A stretch of 7,320 nt of DNA. It comes from Bacteroidales bacterium UBA3382 (lineage in GTDB: Bacteria > Bacteroidota > Bacteroidia > Bacteroidales > UBA932). The position numbers were made by a program, and so were the translations under genes. The notes under the pieces are model-generated. The model saw only the letters and a program-made list of their open reading frames with translations, made no database searches and was not told where the DNA came from. This document shows positions 1-6,753 of the stretch, piece after piece. The DNA is taken from positions 29,103 through 36,422 of the forward strand of contig DEPW01000081.1 of the NCBI GenBank assembly GCA_002358965.1, in the 5' to 3' direction. The first letter of the stretch is position 1; each line of letters begins with the position of its first letter.

Positions 1-110
1 AAATCCATATCGGCCACCCATAACGGCAGCATGTCCGGGTCTTCGGAACTGTCCCATTTGTAGGAATCGGTCCTTCTGCGTGGAATGATTTCGTCAAAAT
101 CGTATTTCAT
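1..110 (-). CDS. MalY/PatB-family PLP-dependent aminotransferase / C-S lyase, N-terminal fragment
   Basis: Only the first 36 codons are inside the window; the gene continues past the left edge. The visible protein begins MKYDFDEIIPRRRTDSYKW and contains LPLWVADMDF at about residues 28-37. That is the N-terminal signature of the MalY/PatB group of fold-type I pyridoxal-phosphate enzymes (cystathionine beta-lyase-like C-S lyases, often annotated as aminotransferases). The PLP lysine and the rest of the active site lie outside, so the reaction cannot be fixed from this fragment. The ATG at 110-108 is chosen because the family's conserved start region begins there. The upstream sequence has no clear Shine-Dalgarno, as is common in Bacteroidota. 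The gene follows dapF on the same strand by 43 bp with no terminator between, so co-transcription is likely. Family assignment is from recalled motifs. Confidence 0.8.
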   Translation of the reverse strand, partial: MKYDFDEIIPRRRTDSYKWDSSEDPDMLPLWVADMD

Positions 111-153
111 GATCGTATTGTGATGTTTCGAATCTTTCGCTTCTGCACGGCCT

Positions 154-987
154 TCATGCCGTAATGACCCTCCCGACCATTACCGCCGGTCCTGTCAGCC
201 ATATCCCGTGAGCGGACTTTCCATCCTTGCCCGCCTCGAAATCCACGGACAGTCCGTCCCGTTTGGCCTTAATGTGGGTGGAAACCCTGCCGTTGCCGTC
301 CGCGGCCGAATATCCGGCATGCCATGCGGCGATGGCCGATGCCACAATGCCCGTGCCGCATGCGTAGGTCTCGTCTTCGACCCCTTTTTCGTAAGTGCGT
401 ACCAGCAGTCTGCCCTGTTCCGGCTGAACGAAATCGGCATTGACGCCCTCGGGAGCGAACAGGGAACTATGTCTCAGCCTCCTTCCTTCGGCCGTGATGT
501 CGGCGGTTTCAAGTCCGTTCATGATGAATTTGACGAAATGCCTTGTTCCGGTATCGAGAAAATATCCGTCCTCTTCAGCTATGTATGATATTCCGCTTAC
601 ATCGGACATTCCGAGCCTGACGGTCATGTGCGTAAGATCTCCGTCGCATTCGGTGATTACCGCTTCGTGGACACCGTCGGCCGCTTCGAATCTGAAAAAC
701 CGTTTCGCCGGAGTGCCGTCGTTTTCTCCGAAAATCCTTGCGGCAAAGGCGGTGATGCATCTCCCGCCGTTGCCGCACATCATTCCTCCGCTTCCGTCGG
801 GATTGTAGAAGACCATTTTGAAATCGTATCTTTCGCTGCTCTCCAACAACATGAGCCCGTCCGCGCCGAAGCCGTACCTGCGGTCGCAAAGGCCTCTTAT
901 GCCGTCGTCGGAAAACGCGAGCCTTCCGTCCCTGTTGTCTGCTATAAGGAAATCGTTCCCGGCCCCCTGGTATTTGTAAAGTGTCAT
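154..987 (-). CDS. dapF: Diaminopimelate epimerase DapF
   Basis: This 277-residue protein converts LL-diaminopimelate to meso-diaminopimelate in the cytoplasm, the last step before meso-DAP is used for peptidoglycan and for lysine synthesis. Family motifs occur in order: GAGNDF at residues 8-13, the first catalytic-cysteine motif CGNGGRC with Cys71, TGTRHFV with His150, and the second motif ETYACGTG with Cys210. The two cysteines are the acid/base pair of this cofactor-independent epimerase, and the length is normal for the family. The frame stays open upstream to 1272, but the start is set at the ATG 987-985. The conserved protein begins there (MTLYKYQGAGNDF), an AAAAAGG stretch lies 5 bases before it, and the extension would overlap the divergent sialidase gene. 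It probably forms an operon with the downstream MalY/PatB-like gene. Confidence 0.96.
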   Translation of the reverse strand: MTLYKYQGAGNDFLIADNRDGRLAFSDDGIRGLCDRRYGFGADGLMLLESSERYDFKMVFYNPDGSGGMMCGNGGRCITAFAARIFGENDGTPAKRFFRFEAADGVHEAVITECDGDLTHMTVRLGMSDVSGISYIAEEDGYFLDTGTRHFVKFIMNGLETADITAEGRRLRHSSLFAPEGVNADFVQPEQGRLLVRTYEKGVEDETYACGTGIVASAIAAWHAGYSAADGNGRVSTHIKAKRDGLSVDFEAGKDGKSAHGIWLTGPAVMVGRVITA

Positions 988-1004
988 TTGTGCCTTTTTA
1001 CGGG

Positions 1005-1012
1005 CAAAGTTA
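1005..1012 (-). promoter_or_regulatory. Bacteroidota-type -7 promoter element for dapF
   Basis: On the minus strand this reads TAACTTTG, a full match to the Bacteroidota sigma-ABfr -7 consensus TAnnTTTG. It lies 17 bases before the dapF ATG, which would give a leader of only about 10-13 bases carrying the AAAAAGG stretch. No good -33 TTTG element is seen about 20 bases upstream, so the assignment rests on the -7 match and the position. Confidence 0.6.
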
Positions 1013-1032
1013 TGCATATTTTCATAAATTAG

Positions 1033-1062
1033 CGGTTTTAAACGGTTATAAACGATTTTAAA
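1033..1062 (+). repeat. Three tandem 10-bp repeats directly before the sialidase start
   Basis: Three head-to-tail units, CGGTTTTAAA, CGGTTATAAA and CGATTTTAAA, occupy 1033-1042, 1043-1052 and 1053-1062. Units 2 and 3 each differ from unit 1 at one position. One T follows, then the sialidase ATG at 1064. The 10-base period is close to one helical turn, so the units would present the same face of the DNA. They could be an operator, or an A/T-rich translation-enhancing leader, since no Shine-Dalgarno is present. Confidence 0.75.
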
Positions 1063-1063
1063 T

Positions 1064-2545
1064 ATGTGCAAATACTTAATGTCGGTCCTGATGTTCGCGG
1101 TCTTGCCTGCGCTGTCGTCCCTTGCTTGCGATTCGCTGTCCGTTATCGTTCCCGATGTACCTTTGCTTGCCGGGAAGGAGGACAATGTCCTTTTCGTTTT
1201 GAAGACGGGTTCCGGGAACGAAGAAGATTTCGTATTGCAATTCGCCGAAGATACGGATATGTCTGAAATCAAGTCACTTGCTGTCTATGCGGCAGGAAAC
1301 GGTTCAGTGCCGCTGCTCAAGGTGTCCGATCTTTCCGGGAAGTCGTTGAGGCTGGAGACCGGAAATTTCGGGAATGAGGGTGAATATCAGGTCACAATAG
1401 GTATGGCAGACAGTGTCTTGCTTACAAAGCCTCTGCGTTTTTCGATAGACGGCGACTGGCATATCAGGCGCAAGGCCGTGGTGGTGCGGGATTTCGGTGA
1501 TGACGGAGCGGCAGCTTACAGGATTCCGGGGCTCGTGACCACGGCCGAAGGCACTTTGGTAGCCGTATATGATATACGGTATGGAAGCAGTGCGGATCTG
1601 CAGGGCGATATCAAGGTCGGAGTGAGCAGGAGCGAGGACGGGGGGCGGACATGGCTTCCTATGTCCGTGGCAATGGATTTCGAAGGATATCTGGGACTTC
1701 CCCGAGAGCAGAACGGGGTAGGCGATCCGTGCATCCTGTATGACAGGTTCTGCGACAGGCTTTGGCTTGCCGCACTGTGGTGTCACGGAATGCCGGGAAA
1801 GCGCGCCTGGACTGCCTCAGGTCGGGGCGTTCTGCCTGAAGAGACCGGTCAGCTCGTGCTTTCGTGGAGCGACGATGAAGGTCTGACATGGGCGGAACCT
1901 GTGAATATCACCGCTATGGTAAAGGATCCTTCGTGGTATCTGTTGTTGCAGGGGCCGGGCAGAGGCATAGCGATGGAAGACGGCACCTTGGTCTTTCCGG
2001 CCCAGTTCATCGATTCGACAAGGACCCCGAACGCTACGGTCATTTTCAGCAAGGATGCCGGTAGGTCATGGCAGATGGGAAATCCTGCAAGATCTTCGAC
2101 GACCGAGTCGCAGGTGGTCGAATATCCCGAAGGCATGTTGATGCTGAACATGCGCGACGACAGGGGAGGAAGCCGTGCCGTCAGCGTTTCCGGTGACATG
2201 GGAAGGACCTGGACGGCACATCCTTCGTCGAGATCTGCCCTGCGCGAACCGGTATGTATGGCGAGCCTGATTGCCGTAAAGGCCGGCGACAATGTCACGG
2301 GGAAGGATCTGCTGATATTTTCCAATCCTGACTCTTCACAGGAACGCAAGGACATTACGGTGAAGATCAGCCTCGACGGAGGACTTACCTGGCCTTCGGA
2401 ACACCAGGTGCTTCTCGACAGCGGTCGAGGATGGGGGTATTCATGCCTGACTATGGTTGATCAGGCCACCGTAGGGATACTTTATGAAAGCAGCGTCGCA
2501 AATCTGGTGTTCCAGGCGATTCCGTTAGAGGACTTCTTTCAGTAA
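1064..2545 (+). CDS. nanH: Secreted exo-alpha-sialidase (GH33, BNR/Asp-box)
   Basis: This 493-residue neuraminidase removes terminal sialic acid from glycoconjugates, acting in the periplasm or at the cell surface. A signal peptide covers about residues 1-21 (cleavage near SSLA/C). A small beta-sandwich N-terminal domain spans about 22-135, followed by the six-bladed propeller. The Arg of YRIP is R153; R172 and the acid/base D178 follow. E348, R364, R428 and the nucleophile Y459 (GYSC) complete the active site, with spacings matching characterised bacterial sialidases. Five Asp-boxes (SxDxGxTW-like) begin at residues 190, 269, 329, 376 and 436. It closely resembles the Bacteroides NanH type, but the N-terminal domain looks some 50 residues shorter. 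Cys22 could suggest a lipoprotein, but the -3 position is Ser, so ordinary signal cleavage is preferred. ATG 1064 is chosen because it keeps the basic Lys3; ATG 1079 is a possible alternative. The gene is monocistronic and convergent with the next one. Confidence 0.95.
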   Translation: MCKYLMSVLMFAVLPALSSLACDSLSVIVPDVPLLAGKEDNVLFVLKTGSGNEEDFVLQFAEDTDMSEIKSLAVYAAGNGSVPLLKVSDLSGKSLRLETGNFGNEGEYQVTIGMADSVLLTKPLRFSIDGDWHIRRKAVVVRDFGDDGAAAYRIPGLVTTAEGTLVAVYDIRYGSSADLQGDIKVGVSRSEDGGRTWLPMSVAMDFEGYLGLPREQNGVGDPCILYDRFCDRLWLAALWCHGMPGKRAWTASGRGVLPEETGQLVLSWSDDEGLTWAEPVNITAMVKDPSWYLLLQGPGRGIAMEDGTLVFPAQFIDSTRTPNATVIFSKDAGRSWQMGNPARSSTTESQVVEYPEGMLMLNMRDDRGGSRAVSVSGDMGRTWTAHPSSRSALREPVCMASLIAVKAGDNVTGKDLLIFSNPDSSQERKDITVKISLDGGLTWPSEHQVLLDSGRGWGYSCLTMVDQATVGILYESSVANLVFQAIPLEDFFQ

Positions 2546-3097
2546 GGCGGCATAGGCTGCGGCTTTGTCGTTAAGTTTCATGGGATAGGCTCTCGAACTC
2601 GAAGGCAGTCTGTAAAACGACACTTTGCGTCTTCCTATGCGGATGTCTTCATGCGAACCGATTGACGGCACGGGGCAGCCGAACATGCGGGAAATGCATT
2701 CTGCCGCTTTCTGTCCTGTCGCGGCCATGGTATTGCACGATGGAAGTCTTTCAAGCATTTCCGCAATCGGAGAGGGTTCCACTATGTCCAGAAAGTTGTC
2801 CGACGCGTTGTCTTTCAGCCTTACGGCCTTGAATGCCGTATCGTACAGGGCGATTCCGGCGTTTTCGCAAAAGGACATGATTCCTTCTTTGTCAAAATGT
2901 TTTCCGTCAGGAGCCGTGAAACGGTCTTTGTCTCCGAAAAACGCCATCCCTATGATCCTCCACATGTCATTGTTGAAGTTAGGATAGAAAAAATCCATCG
3001 ACCACCGTTCCTGTTTCGGCGGGAAGCTCCCGAGCAGGAGTATCCTGGCGTTTTCAGGAAGGAAAGGTGCGAACGGATGTGTCTCAATTGCGGGCAT
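2525..3097 (-). CDS. Uracil-DNA glycosylase superfamily protein (Mug / hypoxanthine-DNA glycosylase-like)
   Basis: From the ATG at 3097 this is a 190-residue, presumably cytoplasmic, base-excision repair enzyme. The pattern is that of the UDG superfamily. Numbered from that ATG, a first motif LLLGSFPP lies at about residues 20-27, an aromatic/Asn stretch FFYPNFNNDMWRIIG at about 36-50, the core helix segment ATGQKA at about 126-131, and a C-terminal loop RLPSSSRAYP at about 163-172. The spacing from GSFPP to NNDMW recalls family 6 (hypoxanthine-DNA glycosylases), where an Asn before the FW pair is catalytic; the equivalent here would be Asn43. Substrate (U, T mismatch or hypoxanthine) cannot be decided by eye. 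An in-frame TTG at 3106 would add three residues. The ATG is preferred although it overlaps the upstream hydrolase gene by 14 bases; GAAGAAG lies immediately before it. The 3' end overlaps the convergent sialidase gene by 21 bases. Confidence 0.8.
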   Translation of the reverse strand: MPAIETHPFAPFLPENARILLLGSFPPKQERWSMDFFYPNFNNDMWRIIGMAFFGDKDRFTAPDGKHFDKEGIMSFCENAGIALYDTAFKAVRLKDNASDNFLDIVEPSPIAEMLERLPSCNTMAATGQKAAECISRMFGCPVPSIGSHEDIRIGRRKVSFYRLPSSSRAYPMKLNDKAAAYAALLKEVL

Positions 3098-4256
3098 CTT
3101 CTTCAAGTATCCTTAATGCGATGTCCATGTATTCGAACAGATCGACGGTACTCTCGCGCACATACTCGTCGGAGCGTTTCTTGCCGAGCCTTACCATGAT
3201 TGCATCGTACTGCGGAATGGCTACTACGTATTGTCCGAGCATCCCGCGCATCAGCCTGTATTGTCCGCCTTTGTACTTCTGTATCCAGAATTGGTATCCG
3301 TAATAGTCCAGTCCGTCCTCTCCCCATTCGTCTTTGAGGTAAGAGGCCGGCGAAAGCGCCTGGCGCATGTAGTCCTCGGATATCAGCTGCCTGTCTTCCC
3401 ATTTTCCGTAATCGAGCATCAGGGCTCCGAATCTTGCCGCATCCCGTGCGGTAGTGTGGAAGCAGCAGAAGGCTTTTTCGTCTCCGCCTTCCTTGTCCAG
3501 CAGCCAGTAGGCGTCATGTTCCGCGCCGAGAGGCTTCCAAAGCTTTTCCTCGGCGTACTTGCTCAGTGTCTTTCCGGTTGCGGCTTCAATGACGAAAGCG
3601 AGCAGTTGCGTCTCGCCGCTGCGGTAATCGTATTGCACTCCCGGTTGTTCGGAAACTTCGAGGCCTGTCACCAGGTCGTACAGGTCATTGCCGTAATAGC
3701 CGTGCGTGGTAAGGGAAAACAGCGACGAGTAGGCTTCGTCCCATGCCATTCCGGCGCTCATCGTAAGCAGGTCTTTTACTGTGACATCGGCCTGTCTGCC
3801 CTTTGTGTACGAAGGTATGTACTTTGAAACGGGGTCATCCAGGCTGACTATCGATCCGTCGTCATGTGCAGCTCCTGCAAGCAGGCCGACAATGCTCTTC
3901 GTACACGAATATATGTTCGAAGTCAGGGTGTCGTTCCAGCCGTTGCGATAGTCTTCGACAAGTATGCTGTCCGCGCGTATCAGCAGGAACGATACGGTTT
4001 CCATGCTGTCCAGGTATGCTTCTTCGCTGGCAGTGAGCCTGTGGAGGTTGTACTCGGATGATTTGGGCCAAAGCCTTGCCTGATCCGGGGCGTGTACGGT
4101 GTCGCGATAGAAAAGCTCTTTGTCGTCTATTTTAGGATACAGATGTATGAGCGCCTGGCGCGCATAATACGGCAGGCAGAGGAAGACGATGGCCGCAATC
4201 AGGACGATCGCGGCGAAGATTGCGGATACCTTTGTGCTTCTTTTCATTTTTGTCAT
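3084..4256 (-). CDS. Membrane-anchored serine hydrolase, beta-lactamase class C / esterase fold
   Basis: This 390-residue protein starts with a short basic segment and one hydrophobic helix at about residues 10-30, so the catalytic domain should face the periplasm, anchored or released after cleavage. The domain (about 85-385) belongs to the class C beta-lactamase / PBP-like / esterase group. The SxxK nucleophile motif is SCTK (Ser117, Lys120). The second-motif tyrosine is Tyr211 in YDYRSGE, and DLLTMSAGMAW at 162-172 is a typical family block. The third motif is RGMLGQ at 337-342 in place of KTG or the common HGxGGQ. These features fit a D-aminopeptidase, esterase or similar hydrolase better than a true beta-lactamase; the substrate is unknown. 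The ATG at 4256 overlaps the stop of the upstream peptidase gene as ATGA, implying translational coupling; ATG 4247 is an alternative. It overlaps the downstream glycosylase gene. Confidence 0.88.
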   Translation of the reverse strand: MTKMKRSTKVSAIFAAIVLIAAIVFLCLPYYARQALIHLYPKIDDKELFYRDTVHAPDQARLWPKSSEYNLHRLTASEEAYLDSMETVSFLLIRADSILVEDYRNGWNDTLTSNIYSCTKSIVGLLAGAAHDDGSIVSLDDPVSKYIPSYTKGRQADVTVKDLLTMSAGMAWDEAYSSLFSLTTHGYYGNDLYDLVTGLEVSEQPGVQYDYRSGETQLLAFVIEAATGKTLSKYAEEKLWKPLGAEHDAYWLLDKEGGDEKAFCCFHTTARDAARFGALMLDYGKWEDRQLISEDYMRQALSPASYLKDEWGEDGLDYYGYQFWIQKYKGGQYRLMRGMLGQYVVAIPQYDAIMVRLGKKRSDEYVRESTVDLFEYMDIALRILEEDARN

Positions 4257-6724
4257 ATCTTGAATATGTCGAATGTTGCGGCGACATGTCCGTTTTGAGA
4301 TATGGTCAACAGATAATTTCCGGTCTCGATTCCGGCCATGTCCAATGTGACGGTGTGGCTGTTTTCGGTAATCTCGCAGTCGGACGAAAGTACCCTTGTG
4401 CCGCTTCCCGACTCCAGGCCGATGGTGATCCTTCCCGATACGCTGTCGGGTATCAGGATATTCAGGATGTCCGCTACAGGGTTAGGGTAGCAGGAATATT
4501 CTTCGACAGGAGGCCTTGGAGGAAGTACGGTCATCTTGAACTGCGTCGACAGTTCGTTCATGCTTTTGTCCCGTACCAGTATCTTTACGTCCGTCGATCC
4601 TTCGGTCAAAGCCTTCGCCTTGAAGATGCTTCCTTCGACCGATATGTCGGCTATCACGAAAAGCGTACTGCAATAAAACTTCAACTCTTCGTCGTTCCTG
4701 TCTATGATGTAGTCCGCGAGATCGAAGCTGGTGCTGTCCCCGGGGCCGTATAGCGTGATGTCAGGTATCTCGCTCAAAAGCTCGGGCGGCCATTCTTTCC
4801 CGGTGGTGCAGACGGCGGTTTCGCTGGCGCGCGAGGCGTTTCCCCAGATGTCGGTGCTGACTATGGAAAAATGGTATTCGGTCTCATATTCCATTCTCGG
4901 GAAAATGTATTCGCATTCCTTTCCCGGAAGACCAGTATACGCAGCGTTGATGCTTTCCATGCCTTCTGGAAGGTTGCCGGAATCTATGTCTTCGGGGTCG
5001 AATGCCTTGTCGCTGTAATATATGGTGTAGTATTCGGGCCGTGAGTCGTCTTTGTCTTCCGGCATGGTCCAGTGCAGGACTATTTGTGCGATGCCTTCAA
5101 GGGAGGCGGTCAGGTCTGTCACCTGTTCCGGAGGAAGAAGCTCGATGTCCCTTTTTACAGCCTGGGCAAGACCGGCGCCGAGCATGTCGCTGTAGTTTTC
5201 ATTGTTCCCGTACAGGTAAATCGCAGGGTTGGCATAGGAAATCAGCAGGTCTTCCAATTGTTTGTTGGTGAATCCCGGCCCGCCGTATTGCGAAACGAGC
5301 AGGGCAGCTATGCCGGAAACATGCGGACATGCCATCGAAGTGCCCTGATACCCTATATATGTGTCATCCGTTCCTGTGCTTACGATATAATGCTCCTTGT
5401 TGGCATCTCCTCCCGGAGCGGCGATGTCGCACCATGTTCCGAAATTGGAATAATATGCCTTTTCGAAGTCCGCCGCACCAGCCGATACCGATATGGTAGG
5501 AGCATAGCCCGCAGGATAAAAGAGCGTGGACTGATCGTTATTGCCGGCCCCGCAGATCACTATTCCTCCCCTCATCGGGCCTGTCTGGTTGCCGTTTTCA
5601 TCTATACCTGCGTATTTTATGAAGTAGTCTATGGCATCTTTGAGAGATTTGGATATGGGTTGGATGCCGTTGCTCTGATGGCCCCAGCTGTTCTGGGATA
5701 TGACGGCCCCGTTGTCCGCTCCGTATTTTATCGATGCAGGGTTCACTACCGCTTCGGACTCTTCGCTTTTGAAGATCTGGCAGCTCATCAGCCTTACGCC
5801 TGCCTGGCCGTTCCTTTTGTCTCCGCCGGCTATTCCGCATACGCCTATGTCATTGTTGTTCACGGCCGAGATGGTCCCGGCGACATGGGTTCCGTGGTCT
5901 CCCGGGGTTATCAGGCCGGTGTCGTCCAGGAAATCGTAGCCGTAGATGTCGTCTACATAGCCGTTGCCGTCATCGTCGACTCCCGGCTCGCCGTTCATCT
6001 CGGCTTCGTTGACCCACATGTTCTCCCAAAGGTCCTCGTGGTCGTAGTCCACGCCCTGGTCCACTATGCTTACTATCACTTCGGGGCTGCCGGTGATTCC
6101 ATCTTCCCAGGCAGGGAGGACATTGATGTCGCAGCCGGGCTCTCCGTAGCTCAGCCCGTCATTGTAATAATGCCATTGTTCCGACAGGAGAGGATCGTTG
6201 AATACGGACCTGGCGGAGGCCTTTGTTCCGGCTGAAGCCGCATCGTCCGCAGCGACCTGTATGGCGGTGTGTTCCGGAAGCGATATTCTCGGAATCCTTT
6301 CGATGATTTCGACTCCCTCGATTCCTGAAATGCCGTTTTCGGCCTTCGTCAGAGGCACGGCCGTATCAAAGGTTATGTCCCACCACAGGTGCAGCCCTTC
6401 GGCTCTTGTGCGGGCTTCGAATTTTCCGGCATATGGAAAGGTTCGTTTCATGCTTTTTACGGCCAGTCCGGAAAGGATATCGTCAGATGATTTTACTCCT
6501 GTGGCCTTTACGGTCCCGTTACTGTCGGAGCGGGATTCAAGCAATGCGGCGAGCCGTTCGTCCGTCTTTATCCTCAATCGTCCGGGAATGCCGTCGACGC
6601 CTGTGAAGACCGCCGGTCCGTCATCTCTCCCGTAAGAGGAAGCACCGTCCTCTTTGGAGCACGAAAGTGCCGAAAAGAAAACGGTGCATGTACAAATCAA
6701 AAATAATAGTCGTTCGTGTTTCAT
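4253..6724 (-). CDS. S8 subtilisin-like serine peptidase with T9SS C-terminal sorting domain and lipoprotein-type signal
   Basis: This 823-residue exported protease has a hydrophobic signal ending SALSC (Cys22), followed by SKED, as in Bacteroidota lipoproteins. A prodomain-like region lies at about 44-148. The S8 catalytic domain (about 175-525) has Asp222 in VDQG, His277 in HGTHVAG, oxyanion Asn395 in GAGNND and the nucleophile Ser463 in GTSMACPHVSG. An acidic DDDGNGYVDD stretch (250-259) resembles calcium-binding inserts of this subfamily. A fibronectin type III-like domain (about 533-641) and an Ig/cadherin-like domain (about 646-735) follow. The C-terminal 80 residues start with CYPNPVADILNI and end GNYLLTI...FDIFKI, typical of type A T9SS sorting domains. 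All catalytic residues are present, so an active protease is expected; its substrate is unknown. It follows the PorV-like gene by 29 bases and is coupled by ATGA to the serine hydrolase. The start ATG sits right at the signal peptide. Confidence 0.93.
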   Translation of the reverse strand: MKHERLLFLICTCTVFFSALSCSKEDGASSYGRDDGPAVFTGVDGIPGRLRIKTDERLAALLESRSDSNGTVKATGVKSSDDILSGLAVKSMKRTFPYAGKFEARTRAEGLHLWWDITFDTAVPLTKAENGISGIEGVEIIERIPRISLPEHTAIQVAADDAASAGTKASARSVFNDPLLSEQWHYYNDGLSYGEPGCDINVLPAWEDGITGSPEVIVSIVDQGVDYDHEDLWENMWVNEAEMNGEPGVDDDGNGYVDDIYGYDFLDDTGLITPGDHGTHVAGTISAVNNNDIGVCGIAGGDKRNGQAGVRLMSCQIFKSEESEAVVNPASIKYGADNGAVISQNSWGHQSNGIQPISKSLKDAIDYFIKYAGIDENGNQTGPMRGGIVICGAGNNDQSTLFYPAGYAPTISVSAGAADFEKAYYSNFGTWCDIAAPGGDANKEHYIVSTGTDDTYIGYQGTSMACPHVSGIAALLVSQYGGPGFTNKQLEDLLISYANPAIYLYGNNENYSDMLGAGLAQAVKRDIELLPPEQVTDLTASLEGIAQIVLHWTMPEDKDDSRPEYYTIYYSDKAFDPEDIDSGNLPEGMESINAAYTGLPGKECEYIFPRMEYETEYHFSIVSTDIWGNASRASETAVCTTGKEWPPELLSEIPDITLYGPGDSTSFDLADYIIDRNDEELKFYCSTLFVIADISVEGSIFKAKALTEGSTDVKILVRDKSMNELSTQFKMTVLPPRPPVEEYSCYPNPVADILNILIPDSVSGRITIGLESGSGTRVLSSDCEITENSHTVTLDMAGIETGNYLLTISQNGHVAATFDIFKI

Positions 6725-6737
6725 AACGAAAGTCGTT
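6725..6737 (-). promoter_or_regulatory. Small hairpin abutting the S8 peptidase start codon
   Basis: On the minus strand the 13 bases directly before the ATG read AACGACTTTCGTT, a perfect 5-bp stem (AACGA/TCGTT) around a 3-base loop. It occupies the place of the ribosome binding site. No Shine-Dalgarno is seen. It may influence initiation or may be chance; the stem is weak. Confidence 0.3.
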
Positions 6738-6753
6738 GTAAATCAAGCTTTTG

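Larger units (their letters stand above)
988..1063. promoter_or_regulatory. Divergent dapF / sialidase promoter region
   Basis: These 76 AT-rich bases separate two divergently transcribed genes and must hold the promoters of both, unless sialidase transcription starts elsewhere. For dapF there is a clear candidate -7 element (annotated separately). For the sialidase gene I find no convincing TAnnTTTG element; the rightmost third is taken up by a tandem repeat that reaches almost to the ATG. The rest is AT-rich with no further recognised motif. Confidence 0.7.

Noticed and set aside
111..153. Terminator or promoter between dapF and the MalY/PatB-like gene
   Set aside because: Only a TTCGAA palindrome is visible, with no stable hairpin plus T-run and no TAnnTTTG element, so read-through is the simpler reading.
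988..1272. Open 95-codon N-terminal extension of dapF
   Set aside because: It runs through the divergent promoter region and antisense to the sialidase gene. DapF proteins start at the MTLYKYQGAGNDF region, and a good -7 element and an AAAAAGG stretch lie just before that ATG.
2546..2600. GC-rich GGCGGCATAGGCTGCGGC stretch as a terminator for the sialidase gene
   Set aside because: The arms are direct-like rather than complementary, there is no U-tract, and the stretch codes for the C-terminus of the glycosylase on the other strand.
3098..3106. TTG start for the glycosylase gene
   Set aside because: It would add only three residues. The ATG at 3097 is in frame, has GAAGAAG immediately upstream, and is the more common start codon. 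The TTG is kept only as an alternative.
3231..3827. 198-codon plus-strand open frame opposite the serine hydrolase gene
   Set aside because: It is antisense to a clear protein family member, with low-complexity-like composition and no motif, so it is treated as a shadow frame.
5072..6235. 387-codon plus-strand open frame inside the S8 peptidase gene
   Set aside because: It lies wholly antisense to a gene with all catalytic motifs intact, shows no recognisable domain or signal, and is best explained as a mirror frame arising from the peptidase's codon use.
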